Assembly (NCBI RefSeq): GCF_001683915.1
Contig: NZ_LXTT01000130.1
Span: 1-64,000 of the forward strand
Reading direction: 5' to 3'
DNA: 64,000 bases
DNA from: Allomuricauda sp. CP2A
Lineage (GTDB): Bacteria > Bacteroidota > Bacteroidia > Flavobacteriales > Flavobacteriaceae
Of this stretch, positions 16,999 to 28,200 are shown in pieces. Under the pieces are notes generated by a model. The model was given only the letters and a program-made list of their open reading frames with translations. It was not told the origin of the DNA and searched no databases. The translations under genes and the position numbers were made by a program. Positions within the stretch are counted from its first letter, which is position 1, and every line of letters begins with the position of its first letter.

Positions 16999-19900
16999 AT
17001 GAAGATTACGCTACTTAGAAGCCTTTTGCTGCTTGGAGCTTTTTTATGCTTCAGTTTGGCAAAAGCTCAGACAGTATCTGGTACTGTTTCGGACGCTACC
17101 GGACCATTACCGGGAGCAAGCGTATTGGTTAAAGGAACGACCAATGGTACGCAAACCGACTTTGATGGTAATTACACTTTGGATGGTATCGGCGAATCGG
17201 CCACACTTGTGTTCAGTTACATTGGATACAAAACCATTGAGACTGCCGTTAATGGAAGATCTACCATTAACATCACAATGGAGGAAGATACCCAGGCATT
17301 GGATGAAGTGGTAATCATTGGTTATGGTCAAACCACTATTAAAGATGCAACGGGTGCCGTGGCAGCCGTAACCTCGGAAGATTTCAACGGAGGTGTCATT
17401 GCTTCACCGGAACAATTGATCCAAGGTAAAACTGCCGGGGTCCAGATTACTCAGGCAAGTGGTGCCCCTGGAGATGGGGTTGCCATTAGGATTAGGGGGA
17501 CAAACTCTGTACGTTCCAACAACAATCCACTTTTTGTTGTGGATGGTGTTCCACTTTCAGGGGCAAATACTTCTCCTTCCAGTGGTGATACAGGTCTCGG
17601 TACATCTACTTCTTCAAACCCTTTGAATTTCTTGAATCCGAGCGACATAGAAAGTATAAGTGTTCTTAAAGATGCTTCTGCAACAGCCATCTATGGTTCA
17701 CGTGGAGCGAACGGTGTGGTGATCATTACCACTAAGACAGGTAGAGGTAGCCAAGGAGGAAAGTTTGAATTTTCTTCAAACCTAAGCATTTCATCCCCGG
17801 CCAACGATTACGATTTGTTGGGCAGGGAAGATTTCTTGGATGCCGTGGAACAGTTTGGGGGAGATCGTGATGCACAAGATTTTGGCTATGATACAGATTG
17901 GCAAGATTATGTGACCCGTACGGTGGCTTCCCAAAACCAGAACCTTTCCTATTCCAACAACTATGGCAAAGGTAACATTAGGGCCACTTTTGGGTACGGA
18001 AAACAATTTGGGGTCATTGAAAATTCCGATTTGGAAAGAATCACTGGCCGTATAAACGCCACCCATAGGTTCTTGGATGACAACCTTACCCTCAATTTAC
18101 AGGGAACGATCTCAAGAGTCAATGAACAAAGGGCCCCATTAAGTGGTAGTGCCGGTTTTAACGGGGACTTGCTTGGTGCAGCTTACTCTGCCAACCCAAC
18201 TTGGCCAACCAGTCCATCTTTTTCAGCAGCTGGAGGTCTTCTTAGCCCAGCCACCTTAATAGAGGAAGTGCGAACAACAAGTAATGTAAACAGAGTTCTA
18301 TTGAATGGCTCCGTGGAGTACAAGTTTACTCCAGAATTGACGGGTAAAATCAACTTGGGATACGATAAATCGGATGGTGAAACACTAGCACTTACCACAA
18401 GAGATGCTATAAACGCCGGAAGAAACGTTCAAGGTAATGGTCGAGGAAACTTTAACACCCTTGATCTGGAAAACAGACTTATTGAAGCAACTTTGAACTA
18501 TCGCAAAGAGTTTGATAATTCTTATCTGGATGCCATCGTGGGCTATTCTTTCCAAGACTTCGGCACCAGTGGCCGTAACGTTGAAGGGTTCGGTTTCTCC
18601 TCTTCAGATTTTAACGTCATGGAGGACAATTTAAGAACATCTGTAAATAGCACGCAAGCCCAAATAGATGGTCCTTTCCAACAATTTGGCTATGACCCAA
18701 GATCCAGTGATATTGTGGTAAACCGACTTTTACCAACAGTTGTTGCTGCAGACCGCCTAACACCAGGTTCATCTTCACGCTCCGTAAGATCTATTGCAGC
18801 GGACACTTTTGATAACACAGATGAATTGCAATCATTCTTTGCAAGGGTCAACTACACGTTGATGGACAAGTACTTGTTCACCGCAACCATTAGAGCTGAT
18901 GGATCATCCAGATTCGGAGGCAACAATCAATATGGTTACTTCCCTTCTGCTGCCTTTGCTTGGAAAATCAGTGAAGAAGATTTTATGGGAGACACCTTCT
19001 CCACCCTTAAATTGCGATTGGGTGCAGGTATCACTGGTAACCAAGAAGGTCTTGGATATGGACAGTTCATTAGACGTGAAAGGTTTGGAAGCCCCTCCAT
19101 TAATGACGCAGGAGAGTTTATTCCACCTGGTATTTCACCCGTTACATTTGCCAATCCCGATTTGAAGTGGGAGGAAACATTGGATTTCAACGTAGGTATT
19201 GACTTTGGTTTCAATGCAGATAAAGTTTCTGGTAGCATCAACGTTTACCGCAAGGAGACAACAGATCTACTGTTGAACATAGAGGCGGCACAACCATCGC
19301 CACAACCACGTTTCTTCCAAAACTTGGATGCAACCTTGATCAACCAAGGGGTTGAATTTGAAATGAATGTGGATTGGGTAGCTACTGAAGATGTAAACTT
19401 TAGCACCTCATTCAATATTGCATACAACGAAAACGAATTGCAGGATTTTGCTGGACAGATTCCTGCAGGTACCATACGTGGTCAGGGACTTTCATTGGCC
19501 TTTGCCCAGATTTTGGCAGGGGACCGACCACTGTTCTCTTACTTCCTCCGTGAGTTTGAAGGATTTGATGAGAATGGACTACCTATTGGGGACGTTCAAA
19601 CTTTTGTAGGTAAAGATGCCCTACCTGATGTAAATGCTGGTCTATCTTTGAATTTTGGTTATAAAAATTGGGATGCCTCAGCCTATTTCGCAGGTCAATT
19701 CGGTTTCTCGGTCTACAACAACACCAGAAACGCATTCTTTACCGCTGGTTCCATTGGTAACGCCAGAAATGTTACTCCAGATGTACTTACAGCCGGTGAA
19801 AGCAACTTGGCCTCTGCACCAGTTTCCACAAGATTCTTGGAAGATGGCGATTTTGTCAGACTACAAAACGCATCCATTGGTTATACTGTACCCCTTAGTG

Positions 19901-20118
19901 GTGACGGTGCGTTGAAAAGCCTTAGACTTTCTGTTACAGGACAAAACCTGTTCTTGATTACAGATTATAGTGGTTTAGATCCTGAAGTTAGCGTACAGCC
20001 CGGTACTCCAAACAATGGAGTTAGCGATTTGCTCAACGGTATACCAACTGCCGGAATTGATTATACATCTTTCCCGAGACCAAGAACCATTACCTTCGGC
20101 TTAAACGCTACTTTTTAA
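16999..20118 (+). CDS. susC: SusC/RagA-family TonB-linked outer-membrane transporter
   Basis: Outer-membrane TonB-dependent channel that imports oligosaccharides captured by its SusD partner. The 1039-residue precursor has a signal peptide (to about 23, ending LAKAQ), a carboxypeptidase-regulatory-like domain (about 25-103), the TonB-box region DEVVIIGYG, and a plug domain containing GTNSVRSNNNPLFVVDGVP and DIESISVLKDASATAIYGSR. A large beta-barrel follows, ending RTITFGLNATF. All are diagnostic of SusC/RagA. susD follows after 18 bp. The operator upstream and the adjoining GH13/GH65/LacI genes point to maltodextrin or starch fragments as substrate, by inference. Confidence 0.95.
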   Translation: MKITLLRSLLLLGAFLCFSLAKAQTVSGTVSDATGPLPGASVLVKGTTNGTQTDFDGNYTLDGIGESATLVFSYIGYKTIETAVNGRSTINITMEEDTQALDEVVIIGYGQTTIKDATGAVAAVTSEDFNGGVIASPEQLIQGKTAGVQITQASGAPGDGVAIRIRGTNSVRSNNNPLFVVDGVPLSGANTSPSSGDTGLGTSTSSNPLNFLNPSDIESISVLKDASATAIYGSRGANGVVIITTKTGRGSQGGKFEFSSNLSISSPANDYDLLGREDFLDAVEQFGGDRDAQDFGYDTDWQDYVTRTVASQNQNLSYSNNYGKGNIRATFGYGKQFGVIENSDLERITGRINATHRFLDDNLTLNLQGTISRVNEQRAPLSGSAGFNGDLLGAAYSANPTWPTSPSFSAAGGLLSPATLIEEVRTTSNVNRVLLNGSVEYKFTPELTGKINLGYDKSDGETLALTTRDAINAGRNVQGNGRGNFNTLDLENRLIEATLNYRKEFDNSYLDAIVGYSFQDFGTSGRNVEGFGFSSSDFNVMEDNLRTSVNSTQAQIDGPFQQFGYDPRSSDIVVNRLLPTVVAADRLTPGSSSRSVRSIAADTFDNTDELQSFFARVNYTLMDKYLFTATIRADGSSRFGGNNQYGYFPSAAFAWKISEEDFMGDTFSTLKLRLGAGITGNQEGLGYGQFIRRERFGSPSINDAGEFIPPGISPVTFANPDLKWEETLDFNVGIDFGFNADKVSGSINVYRKETTDLLLNIEAAQPSPQPRFFQNLDATLINQGVEFEMNVDWVATEDVNFSTSFNIAYNENELQDFAGQIPAGTIRGQGLSLAFAQILAGDRPLFSYFLREFEGFDENGLPIGDVQTFVGKDALPDVNAGLSLNFGYKNWDASAYFAGQFGFSVYNNTRNAFFTAGSIGNARNVTPDVLTAGESNLASAPVSTRFLEDGDFVRLQNASIGYTVPLSGDGALKSLRLSVTGQNLFLITDYSGLDPEVSVQPGTPNNGVSDLLNGIPTAGIDYTSFPRPRTITFGLNATF

Positions 20119-20136
20119 ATAAAAAAATTGAAGACA

Positions 20137-21747
20137 ATGAAAAGAAATCGATTAAAACTATTCACGCCAATTGCGTTAAGCATAGCACTCATAATTTCCT
20201 GTACAAATTTGGAAATTGAAGAGACAGACTCGAATTTTCCTGAGGATACCGGCGAAGGATTCTCTGGGGTGGGTGATCCCGCCAGTCAGGTAGATGGTCT
20301 TTACAACGATCTTAATGGCCATTTTGGAGATCAAGCAAACTATTATGCGCTTACAGAAGTTTCCACTGATGAGCAGTTAGTGCCCACTAGAGGTACTGAC
20401 TGGGGGGACAACGGTATCTGGAGAACCTTGCACCAACATACTTGGGATGCATCACACCAATACATCCTAAATACTTGGAACCAGTTCAATCAAAACGTTT
20501 TTAGAGCTTCCGAGGTTATCGATTCCAGAAGTAACGCCCCTGCCGAAACCTTGGCAGAAGCCCAGTTTATCCGCGCCTTGAGTATGTGGGTAATTCTGGA
20601 TCTATATGGACAGGTTCCCTTTAGGGAAGTGGATGAAGGCCCAGAAATCAATCCTCGTGTTTTGTCAAGGACCGAAGCAGTGGATTTTGTTATCACGGAT
20701 TTGGAAGCTGCCATTACGGGGCTTCCTGCAGTAGCTGCACCAAGCAGTGAAGATAATGCCCGTGCCAGCAAAGCTGCGGCTCGCTTCCTTTTGGCACGTG
20801 TTCTTTTGAACAAGCATATTTATAATGGTTCTGGCACTCCAGATTCAGGAGATATGACCCGTGTTATTTCTTTGGTAGATGAAATCGCTGCCGAAGGATA
20901 TGAACTTCAAGGGGGGTATTTTGACATCTTCAGGGATACTGCCGATACCGAAACCATTTGGTACCTTCCCACTTCAGTCGGTAACCGGATCTTTAACGGA
21001 TTGCACTACAATTCCACCGAATTGGGTGGTGGTGGCTGGAACGGATTCAGCACGCTTGCAGAATTTTACGATATGTTCGAGGGAGACCCCAATAGCAACA
21101 GAGGTGAATTGGATGGTACTCCATTGGATGGCCAAGAAGAACGTCGTGGATGGGTTCCAAATGCAGGGACTCCCTTTACAGGTGCTGCCGGAACCAAAGA
21201 TGATAACAGTGATGGCTTCGAAGATGGCTCCAATGTAGGATTTGGTTTCTTGATCGGACAACAATATACTCCTAATGGTAGTCTAATGAAAGATAGACCA
21301 GGCAACAATCTTATCTTCACAAAAGATTTTCCTGGTTTGGTGGGCAACAATGAAAGAACAGGTATTCGTGTTATAAAGTATGGTCCCCGCTATGGAGAAT
21401 TCTTGAGCCATGAGATCATCTTTAGATATGCCGATGCCCACTTGATGAAAGCTGAAGCCATGATGCGTAGTGGCGGAGACCCAACTGCAATGGTCAATGA
21501 GCTAAGAACCCTTAGGGAAGCCACTCCTCTGGGCACTGTTTCAGAAGCAGACCTTTTGGCCGAAAGAGGAAGGGAGCTATATGTTGAGTTTGTTAGAAGA
21601 GGTGATATGATCCGTTTTGGTCAATACACCAGGGATTGGGAGTTTAAAGACCCATCTGCCGTAGGTGATGACACAAAACTATTGTTCCCAATTCCAAACA
21701 ATGCTTTGCTTTCCAATCCAAACTTGGTTCAAAATCCAGGATACTAA
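20137..21747 (+). CDS. susD: SusD/RagB-family nutrient-binding lipoprotein
   Basis: Surface lipoprotein that forms the lid of the SusC channel and binds glycans. The chosen start is the ATG at 20137; the frame also extends to a TTG three codons earlier. The 536 residues have a lipobox (LIISC, lipid Cys22) followed by acidic residues. The body is typical SusD: EAQFIRALSMWVILDLYGQVPF in the helical TPR-like part and ISHEIIFRYADAHLMKAEAM-like sequence near the C-terminus (HEIIFRYADAHLMKAEAMMR), ending LLSNPNLVQNPGY. A strong terminator follows, so no SusE or SusF is part of the transcript. Confidence 0.95.
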   Translation: MKRNRLKLFTPIALSIALIISCTNLEIEETDSNFPEDTGEGFSGVGDPASQVDGLYNDLNGHFGDQANYYALTEVSTDEQLVPTRGTDWGDNGIWRTLHQHTWDASHQYILNTWNQFNQNVFRASEVIDSRSNAPAETLAEAQFIRALSMWVILDLYGQVPFREVDEGPEINPRVLSRTEAVDFVITDLEAAITGLPAVAAPSSEDNARASKAAARFLLARVLLNKHIYNGSGTPDSGDMTRVISLVDEIAAEGYELQGGYFDIFRDTADTETIWYLPTSVGNRIFNGLHYNSTELGGGGWNGFSTLAEFYDMFEGDPNSNRGELDGTPLDGQEERRGWVPNAGTPFTGAAGTKDDNSDGFEDGSNVGFGFLIGQQYTPNGSLMKDRPGNNLIFTKDFPGLVGNNERTGIRVIKYGPRYGEFLSHEIIFRYADAHLMKAEAMMRSGGDPTAMVNELRTLREATPLGTVSEADLLAERGRELYVEFVRRGDMIRFGQYTRDWEFKDPSAVGDDTKLLFPIPNNALLSNPNLVQNPGY

Positions 21748-21779
21748 GCAATCAAAGTTTAGGCTGTTTATACATAACG

Positions 21780-21804
21780 AAAGGCCGCCAATTGGCGGCC
21801 TTTT
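21780..21804 (+). terminator. Rho-independent terminator after susD
   Basis: A 10-bp perfect stem (AAAGGCCGCC/GGCGGCCTTT) with an AATT loop and a T tail, starting 33 bp after the susD stop. It separates susCD from the FG-GAP lipoprotein genes. Confidence 0.92.
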
Positions 21805-21938
21805 CTGTTTAAGCATGGCCGTTGTATCCAATATCGGATTAGTCAAAAATTAACCCTTTTTTTGGCAAACATTAGTCGTTGTAATATCCCTGTTTCCTAT
21901 GGAAATAACTATATTAAACCTAGCTTTTGATACATGAA

Positions 21939-24900
21939 ATGAGAGGATTGCGTCTGTTAACTTATGGTGTTGTTTTATTGATTTTCAGCTGTTCTTCGAA
22001 CGAACCAAAAACCTTGTTTGTGCAAAAAAAGCCAACCCAAACAGGAATAACGTTCAGCAATGCACTGAAATCGTCCCCCGAACTCAACATTCTCAACTAT
22101 CTGTATTTCTACAATGGTGCCGGAGTTGCTTCAGGAGACTTTAACAACGATTCTTTGCCCGACCTGTATTTTACATCCAATCAAGGTCCCGATAAACTAT
22201 ATCTTAACAAGGGCGGTTTTAAATTTAAGGATGTCACCGCCCCAGCCAATATTAAGAATGATTCTGGGTGGACCACGGGAGTTACCCATGCCGACATCAA
22301 CAATGATGGACTTTTGGATATATACGTCTGCAAAGTAGGGGACCATGGTTCCATTCGGGGGCAAAATCTGCTCTATATCAATAAAGGAACAAATGCAAAT
22401 GGTGTGCCCACATTTGAGGAAAGCGCGGTCAAATATGGGCTTGATTTTATAGGCTACTCCACACAAGCTGCCTTCTTTGATTTCGATTTGGATGGTGATT
22501 TGGACATGTACCTGTTGAACCATTCAGTAAATCCAAACCGCTCCTATGGCAAAGGAACCAAAAGAAAGATGACAGATGCAATGTCTGGCGATATCCTGTT
22601 TAGAAATGACGATGGATATTTTGTGAATGTTTCCAAAGAAGCGGGCATATTTCAAGGCAGCATTGGCTATGGTCTGGGATTGGCCATAAGCGATATCAAC
22701 AATGATGGTTATCCCGATATTTATGTGGGCAATGATTTCTTTGAGAACGATTACCTCTATATAAACCAAAAAGATGGAACCTTTAAAGAAACCATATCAC
22801 AAGACCCTACGAAAATGGGACATACCACCCACTTTTCCATGGGTAATGACATAGCAGATGTCAATAATGATGGGCTTGCCGACATTTTGTCCCTTGACAT
22901 GCTCCCAGAAAATCTGGAAACCTACAAAACATCGGGGTTGGAATATCCTTATCCAGTGTACCAACAATACCTTAAAAATGGCTTTGCCCCACAGTACATG
23001 CAGAACGCCCTACACATAAATTTGGATGGCGAAAATTTTGGGGAAATTGCCAACTTGAGCGGCATTGATGCCACCGAATGGTCATGGGGCGCACTGTTTG
23101 CGGATTTTGACAATGATGGGTATAAAGATCTTTTTATTTCAAACGGAATCCAAGGGGTCACCAACGATATGGATTATATCAACTACATATCCAATACAGA
23201 GATCCAAAAAACCATCGAAAAAGGATTGTCGGACAAGGATATGGAACTCATAGACCATTTGCCCACAAAAAAAGTCCAAAACTATTTCTATAAAAACAAT
23301 GGAGGCATGACCTTTTCCAATGTCACCGATATATGGAGCCAAAAAAGTGAATCTTTCAGTAATGGATGTGCTTATGCCGACCTAGATAATGATGGTGATT
23401 TGGACTTGGTGGTGAACAACGTCAACGAATCGGCCTTTGTTCTGGAAAACACGCTGAATGAGGGAAACTTTATCAAAATAGCGTTTGATGGCACCCCAAA
23501 AAACAGGTTTGGTATTGGAGCAAAAGCAATTGTATATCAAAAATCAAACAAGGCCCTACAAGAAAATTTTGCCACTAGGGGGTTCCTCTCTGCAAAGGAT
23601 AACCGGCTAAACTTCGGCGTGGGCAAGGACAGCATCATAGATTCCATCCAGGTTATATGGCCAGATGGAAGGTTTCAGACCCTGCGCAACGTTCATGCAA
23701 ACAAAACCTTGACCGTATCCTCCAAAGATGCGTCCGGCAACTATTATAAGGAGGCCCCTGCCAAAAGTAATTCCCAATTTTTGGCCAAAACAGAACTACT
23801 GGACTTTGTCCACGACGAGCAGCCTTCACTGGATTTTGATAGAAATCCCTTGGTTCCCTTTTCCTATTCCAATGAAGGGCCTTCACTTACAGTAGGTGAT
23901 GTCAACAAAGATGGCTACGATGATTTTTTTATCAGTGGGGCAAAAAAACAAGCTTCAGCTCTCTTTCTACAAGATGGAAAAGGCAGTTTTAGTCAATCCC
24001 AGCAAGAATTGTTTGAATTGGACGAAATCAATGAAGACATTGACCAAGCGTTTTTTGATGCCGATATGGATGGTGATTTGGATTTAATCGTGGTCAGCGG
24101 GGGCAATGAATTCGCAAAAGGCAAACCCTTGCAGCCTAGAATCTATCTCAATCAAAATGGGGTCTTTTCAAAAAAAGAAAAACTGTTCGGCACCATTGAA
24201 GTCAACGCGTCCAAAGTTGAGGCTGTGGACATTGACAATGATGGAGACCAAGATATTTGTATCTCCTCCAATGCCGTTCCCACCAAATTTGGGGAAATTT
24301 CCAGGCAATACATCGTAAGGAATGATGGAAACCTGAATTTTACTGACATTACATCATCCTACGCTCCCGATTTTGAAACCATAGGCAATGTAAAAGATTT
24401 TGTGTGGACGGATTTGGACGGTAACGGATTTGTAGATTTGGTCATTGCAGGACATTGGACCCCCATTACCATCTTCCTGAACAATGGAAAACAATTGGTA
24501 AAACAAACGGGGAACGGACTAGACAACACCAACGGCTGGTGGAACTGCATAAAACTGGCCGACATGGACCATGACGGAGATCAAGATATTTTGGCGGGCA
24601 ATTGGGGCCTCAACACAAAGTTCAATGCTTCCCTGGACAAACCTGTTACACTTTATATCAACGATTTTGATGGAAATGGTTCCATCGAGACCGTGATGAC
24701 ACATTTCCATGGCGACAAGGAAACTGCCTTTTCATCTAAAGATGAACTGGCCAAGCAAATGCCCTTTCTCAATAAAAAATTCCTTTTCTATAAAGATTTT
24801 GCCAAAGCATCCCTGGAAGAACTCTTTGGTAGGGAAAATCTGGAAAAAGCTGCCAAAAGAAAGGTGTACCTGCTGGAAACGTCATACTTTGAAAATGATG

Positions 24901-25238
24901 GAAAAGGTAATTTCTCCCCCAAGGAACTTCCTTTGATCGTGCAATCCTCCACGGTCAATGACATCTACATTGATAATAATGATGAAAAAACGACTAATGA
25001 AATATTAATGGTCGGGAATAATTTTGAGATAAGTACCCAACTTGGTAGATTAGATGCTTCGCATGGGTTGGTACTACAAAATGATGAAGAGGGCAACATA
25101 TACTGGAAAGAGAACCTCAATATTTCCGGAGCTGCCCGAAAGATTGAAAAAGTAAACAGAAATGGGAATGAAGAACTCATCATCACGTTAAATAACGATT
25201 CTCCCGTTTTTCTAATCAAAAAACAGAACAACAAATGA
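21939..25238 (+). CDS. FG-GAP/VCBS-repeat and ASPIC/UnbV-domain lipoprotein, copy 1
   Basis: Exported lipoprotein of the CRTAC1-like family. I start it at ATG 21939 (1099 residues), where a lipoprotein signal begins (LLIFSC, Cys18); the frame runs four codons further to a TTG. An integrin-like propeller (about 35-450) has many calcium-loop motifs, such as DINNDGLLDIYV, DFDLDGDLDMYLLNH and DLDNDGDLDLVVNNVN. An ASPIC/UnbV domain follows (FGIGAKAIVY to DSIQVIWPDGRFQTL, about 520-590), then a second propeller (about 610-870) and a C-terminal block ending in the shared motif GRLDASHG. It is the first gene of a six-gene run. Its ligand is unknown; such proteins often accompany SusCD pairs. Confidence 0.88.
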   Translation: MRGLRLLTYGVVLLIFSCSSNEPKTLFVQKKPTQTGITFSNALKSSPELNILNYLYFYNGAGVASGDFNNDSLPDLYFTSNQGPDKLYLNKGGFKFKDVTAPANIKNDSGWTTGVTHADINNDGLLDIYVCKVGDHGSIRGQNLLYINKGTNANGVPTFEESAVKYGLDFIGYSTQAAFFDFDLDGDLDMYLLNHSVNPNRSYGKGTKRKMTDAMSGDILFRNDDGYFVNVSKEAGIFQGSIGYGLGLAISDINNDGYPDIYVGNDFFENDYLYINQKDGTFKETISQDPTKMGHTTHFSMGNDIADVNNDGLADILSLDMLPENLETYKTSGLEYPYPVYQQYLKNGFAPQYMQNALHINLDGENFGEIANLSGIDATEWSWGALFADFDNDGYKDLFISNGIQGVTNDMDYINYISNTEIQKTIEKGLSDKDMELIDHLPTKKVQNYFYKNNGGMTFSNVTDIWSQKSESFSNGCAYADLDNDGDLDLVVNNVNESAFVLENTLNEGNFIKIAFDGTPKNRFGIGAKAIVYQKSNKALQENFATRGFLSAKDNRLNFGVGKDSIIDSIQVIWPDGRFQTLRNVHANKTLTVSSKDASGNYYKEAPAKSNSQFLAKTELLDFVHDEQPSLDFDRNPLVPFSYSNEGPSLTVGDVNKDGYDDFFISGAKKQASALFLQDGKGSFSQSQQELFELDEINEDIDQAFFDADMDGDLDLIVVSGGNEFAKGKPLQPRIYLNQNGVFSKKEKLFGTIEVNASKVEAVDIDNDGDQDICISSNAVPTKFGEISRQYIVRNDGNLNFTDITSSYAPDFETIGNVKDFVWTDLDGNGFVDLVIAGHWTPITIFLNNGKQLVKQTGNGLDNTNGWWNCIKLADMDHDGDQDILAGNWGLNTKFNASLDKPVTLYINDFDGNGSIETVMTHFHGDKETAFSSKDELAKQMPFLNKKFLFYKDFAKASLEELFGRENLEKAAKRKVYLLETSYFENDGKGNFSPKELPLIVQSSTVNDIYIDNNDEKTTNEILMVGNNFEISTQLGRLDASHGLVLQNDEEGNIYWKENLNISGAARKIEKVNRNGNEELIITLNNDSPVFLIKKQNNK

Positions 25239-28200
25239 GACTTAGAGCTGTAATCCTATGCCTTTTTCTGATTCACCTTGCGGCTTGCACCAACAAGGAA
25301 TCAAATAACGCAACAGAGGAAAACGTTGAAACCCTCTTTACCTTGCTTCCTCCAGAAGAAACTGGAATCACCTTCATCAACGCCGTTGAGAATCAAAAGA
25401 ACTTCAATATTTTCAAGTATAGAAACTTCTACAACGGTGGCGGCGTTGCCATTGGCGACATTAACAACGATGGCCTTTCAGATATCTATCTTACAGGGAA
25501 CATGGTGGCTAATCGCCTGTATCTGAACAAGGGCAATTTCCAATTTGAGGATATATCGGAATCTGCAGGAGTTACCGGGAACAAACCTTGGTCCACCGGT
25601 GTGGTCATGGTTGATGTGAACCAAGACGGGCTCTTGGACATTTATGTCTGTAATGCAGGAAACATGGAGGGCAACAACCACGACAATGATCTCTACATCA
25701 ATAATGGGGACCTTACCTTTACCGAGAGAGCCAATGAATATAATTTGGCCAAAACAGGCTTTACCACCCACGCCTCTTTCTTCGATTATGACAAGGATGG
25801 CGATTTGGATGCCTATATTCTCAATAACAGCAACATTCCCGTAAGCAGTCTCGGTTATGCCGAACAACGTGAAGTGCGCGCACAGGACTGGGAAGGTGTT
25901 CCCGATATTTTTAAAGGTGTGGGCGATATGCTACTCCGTAATGACGATGGCAAATTTGTGGATGTCAGCGAGGAAGCCGGTATTTATGGAAGCCTCATCG
26001 GGTTTGGATTAGGGGTGATGGTCACCGATTTCAACGGCGATTTTTACCCAGATATTTACGTCTCCAATGACTTTTATGAGCGGGACTATCTCTATATCAA
26101 TCAAAAAGATGGCACATTTAAGGAGCAAATCAAGGATTGGACCTCACATTTGAGCCTTTCTGCCATGGGGATAGATGTTGCAGATATCAACAACGATGGG
26201 CATAACGATATTTTCATCACCGATATGCTTCCAGAAAAAGAACACAGGGTAAAATCTGTGATGGAATTTGAGGGCTATACTGTTTTTAACCTCAAACAAA
26301 GCAAGGATTTTGGCCAGCAATATATCCAGAACACATTGCAGCTCAACAATGGCAATGGTACTTTCTCCGAAGTGGCCTATTACAGTGGAATAGATGCCAC
26401 GGACTGGAGTTGGGCCGGACTCATGTTTGATATGGACAATGATGGCCTAAAAGATATCTTCGTTACCAATGGTATTAACCACGACCTTACCGATTTGGAC
26501 TTCGTGGACTTTTTTGCCAACGAGATTGTCCAAAAAATGGCACTGACCGGAAAAAAGGAATCCATTGATTCCATTATCAGCAAAATGCCCATAAAGCCCC
26601 AACCCAACTACGCCTACAAGAACAACGGGGACATTTCCTTTAAAAATGCCAACAAAGAATGGGGCTTTGACCTGCCTTCACGATCCAATGGGGCCGCGTA
26701 TGGGGATCTGGACAACGATGGTGATCTGGATTTGGTCATCAACAATGTCAATACAGAAACTTTTGTTTATAAGAACAATACAGATACCCAACTGAACAAC
26801 AACTACGTTCAATTAAAATTCAAGGGGCCCAAAACCAATCCATTTGGTGTGGGTGCACTGGTCCAGTTTTATTTTGATGGCAACATCATCAACCAAGAAA
26901 TGATTCCGTCAAGAGGGTTTCAATCCTCAATGGAATATGGCATGACCATTGGATTGGGCAAAACAGCAGCACTGGATTCAATTCGCGTTGTCTGGCCCGA
27001 TCGGCATACCCAAAAGCTCCAAAATGTCAAGGCCAACCAAATCATCACTTTAAACTATGATGATGCCACCGAAATCTATAATCCCGTCAAAAAAGAGAAC
27101 AAAAAATCCTTGCTGACCGAATTGGAAACTGCCACAACGGTGGCCCACCAAGAGGACAATTACAACGATTTTGATTACGAGGGGCTTATCTATCAAAAAC
27201 TGTCCCAAGAAGGTCCTTCCTTGGCCGTGGCCGACATTAATGGGGATGGAAATGAGGATTTCTTTATTGGCGGAGCCCGAAATCAGCCCGGAACCATCTA
27301 TCTGCACCACGGAAATGGAAAAATCACCCAAAAAACATCAAGGGTATTTGAAGAAGACCAAATGTTTGAAGATGTTGCAGCGGCCTTTTTTGATGCAGAC
27401 GGGGACGGTGACCTTGACCTCATGGTAGGTTCGGGGGGCAACAATGTAGGCGAACAACGTAGCTACATCCCACGCTTGTACCTAAATGATGGCAATGGGA
27501 ATTTCACCAAATCGGAGACTAAATTGCCATCAACATTCAAGAACGTATCAACTATCTCCCCTTTTGATTTTGACGATGATGGCGATATGGACGTGTTTAT
27601 TGGTTCCCGAAGTGTGGTGGGCGTATATGGCATATCGCCAGACCATCTTTTCTTGGAAAATATGGGCGATGGCACCTTCACCAATGTTACCGAACGATTG
27701 GGCTATGACCTAAAGGATGCAGGAATGGTAACCGATTCCAAATGGGTAGATGTTGATGGGGACTCAAAAAAGGACCTGATCGTGACCGCGGAATGGGACA
27801 CTCCAAAAATCTACAAAAATACGGGGAGAAGGCTTACCAAAATGCCCTCTTCCCTAGACAGTCTCTATGGATGGTGGAATACTGTGGAAAGTGCAGATTT
27901 GGACAATGATGGGGACATGGATTTAATTTTGGGCAACCAAGGGTTGAACCTCCATTACAAACCCTCAATGGAAAACCCCATGAAAATGTGGATAAACGAC
28001 TACGACAACAATGGCACCATTGAACAGATCGTTACCCTGGGGCAAGATGGGGGTGATTATCCCATCCATCAAAAAAGAGAGCTCACCGAGCAGTTGCCCG
28101 GTTTAAAAAAACAAAACCTGAAAGCTTCGGACTATGCCCACAGGACCATCCATGAACTTTTCCCAGAGCAATTGGTAAAGAATGCCATCATGAAAAAGGT

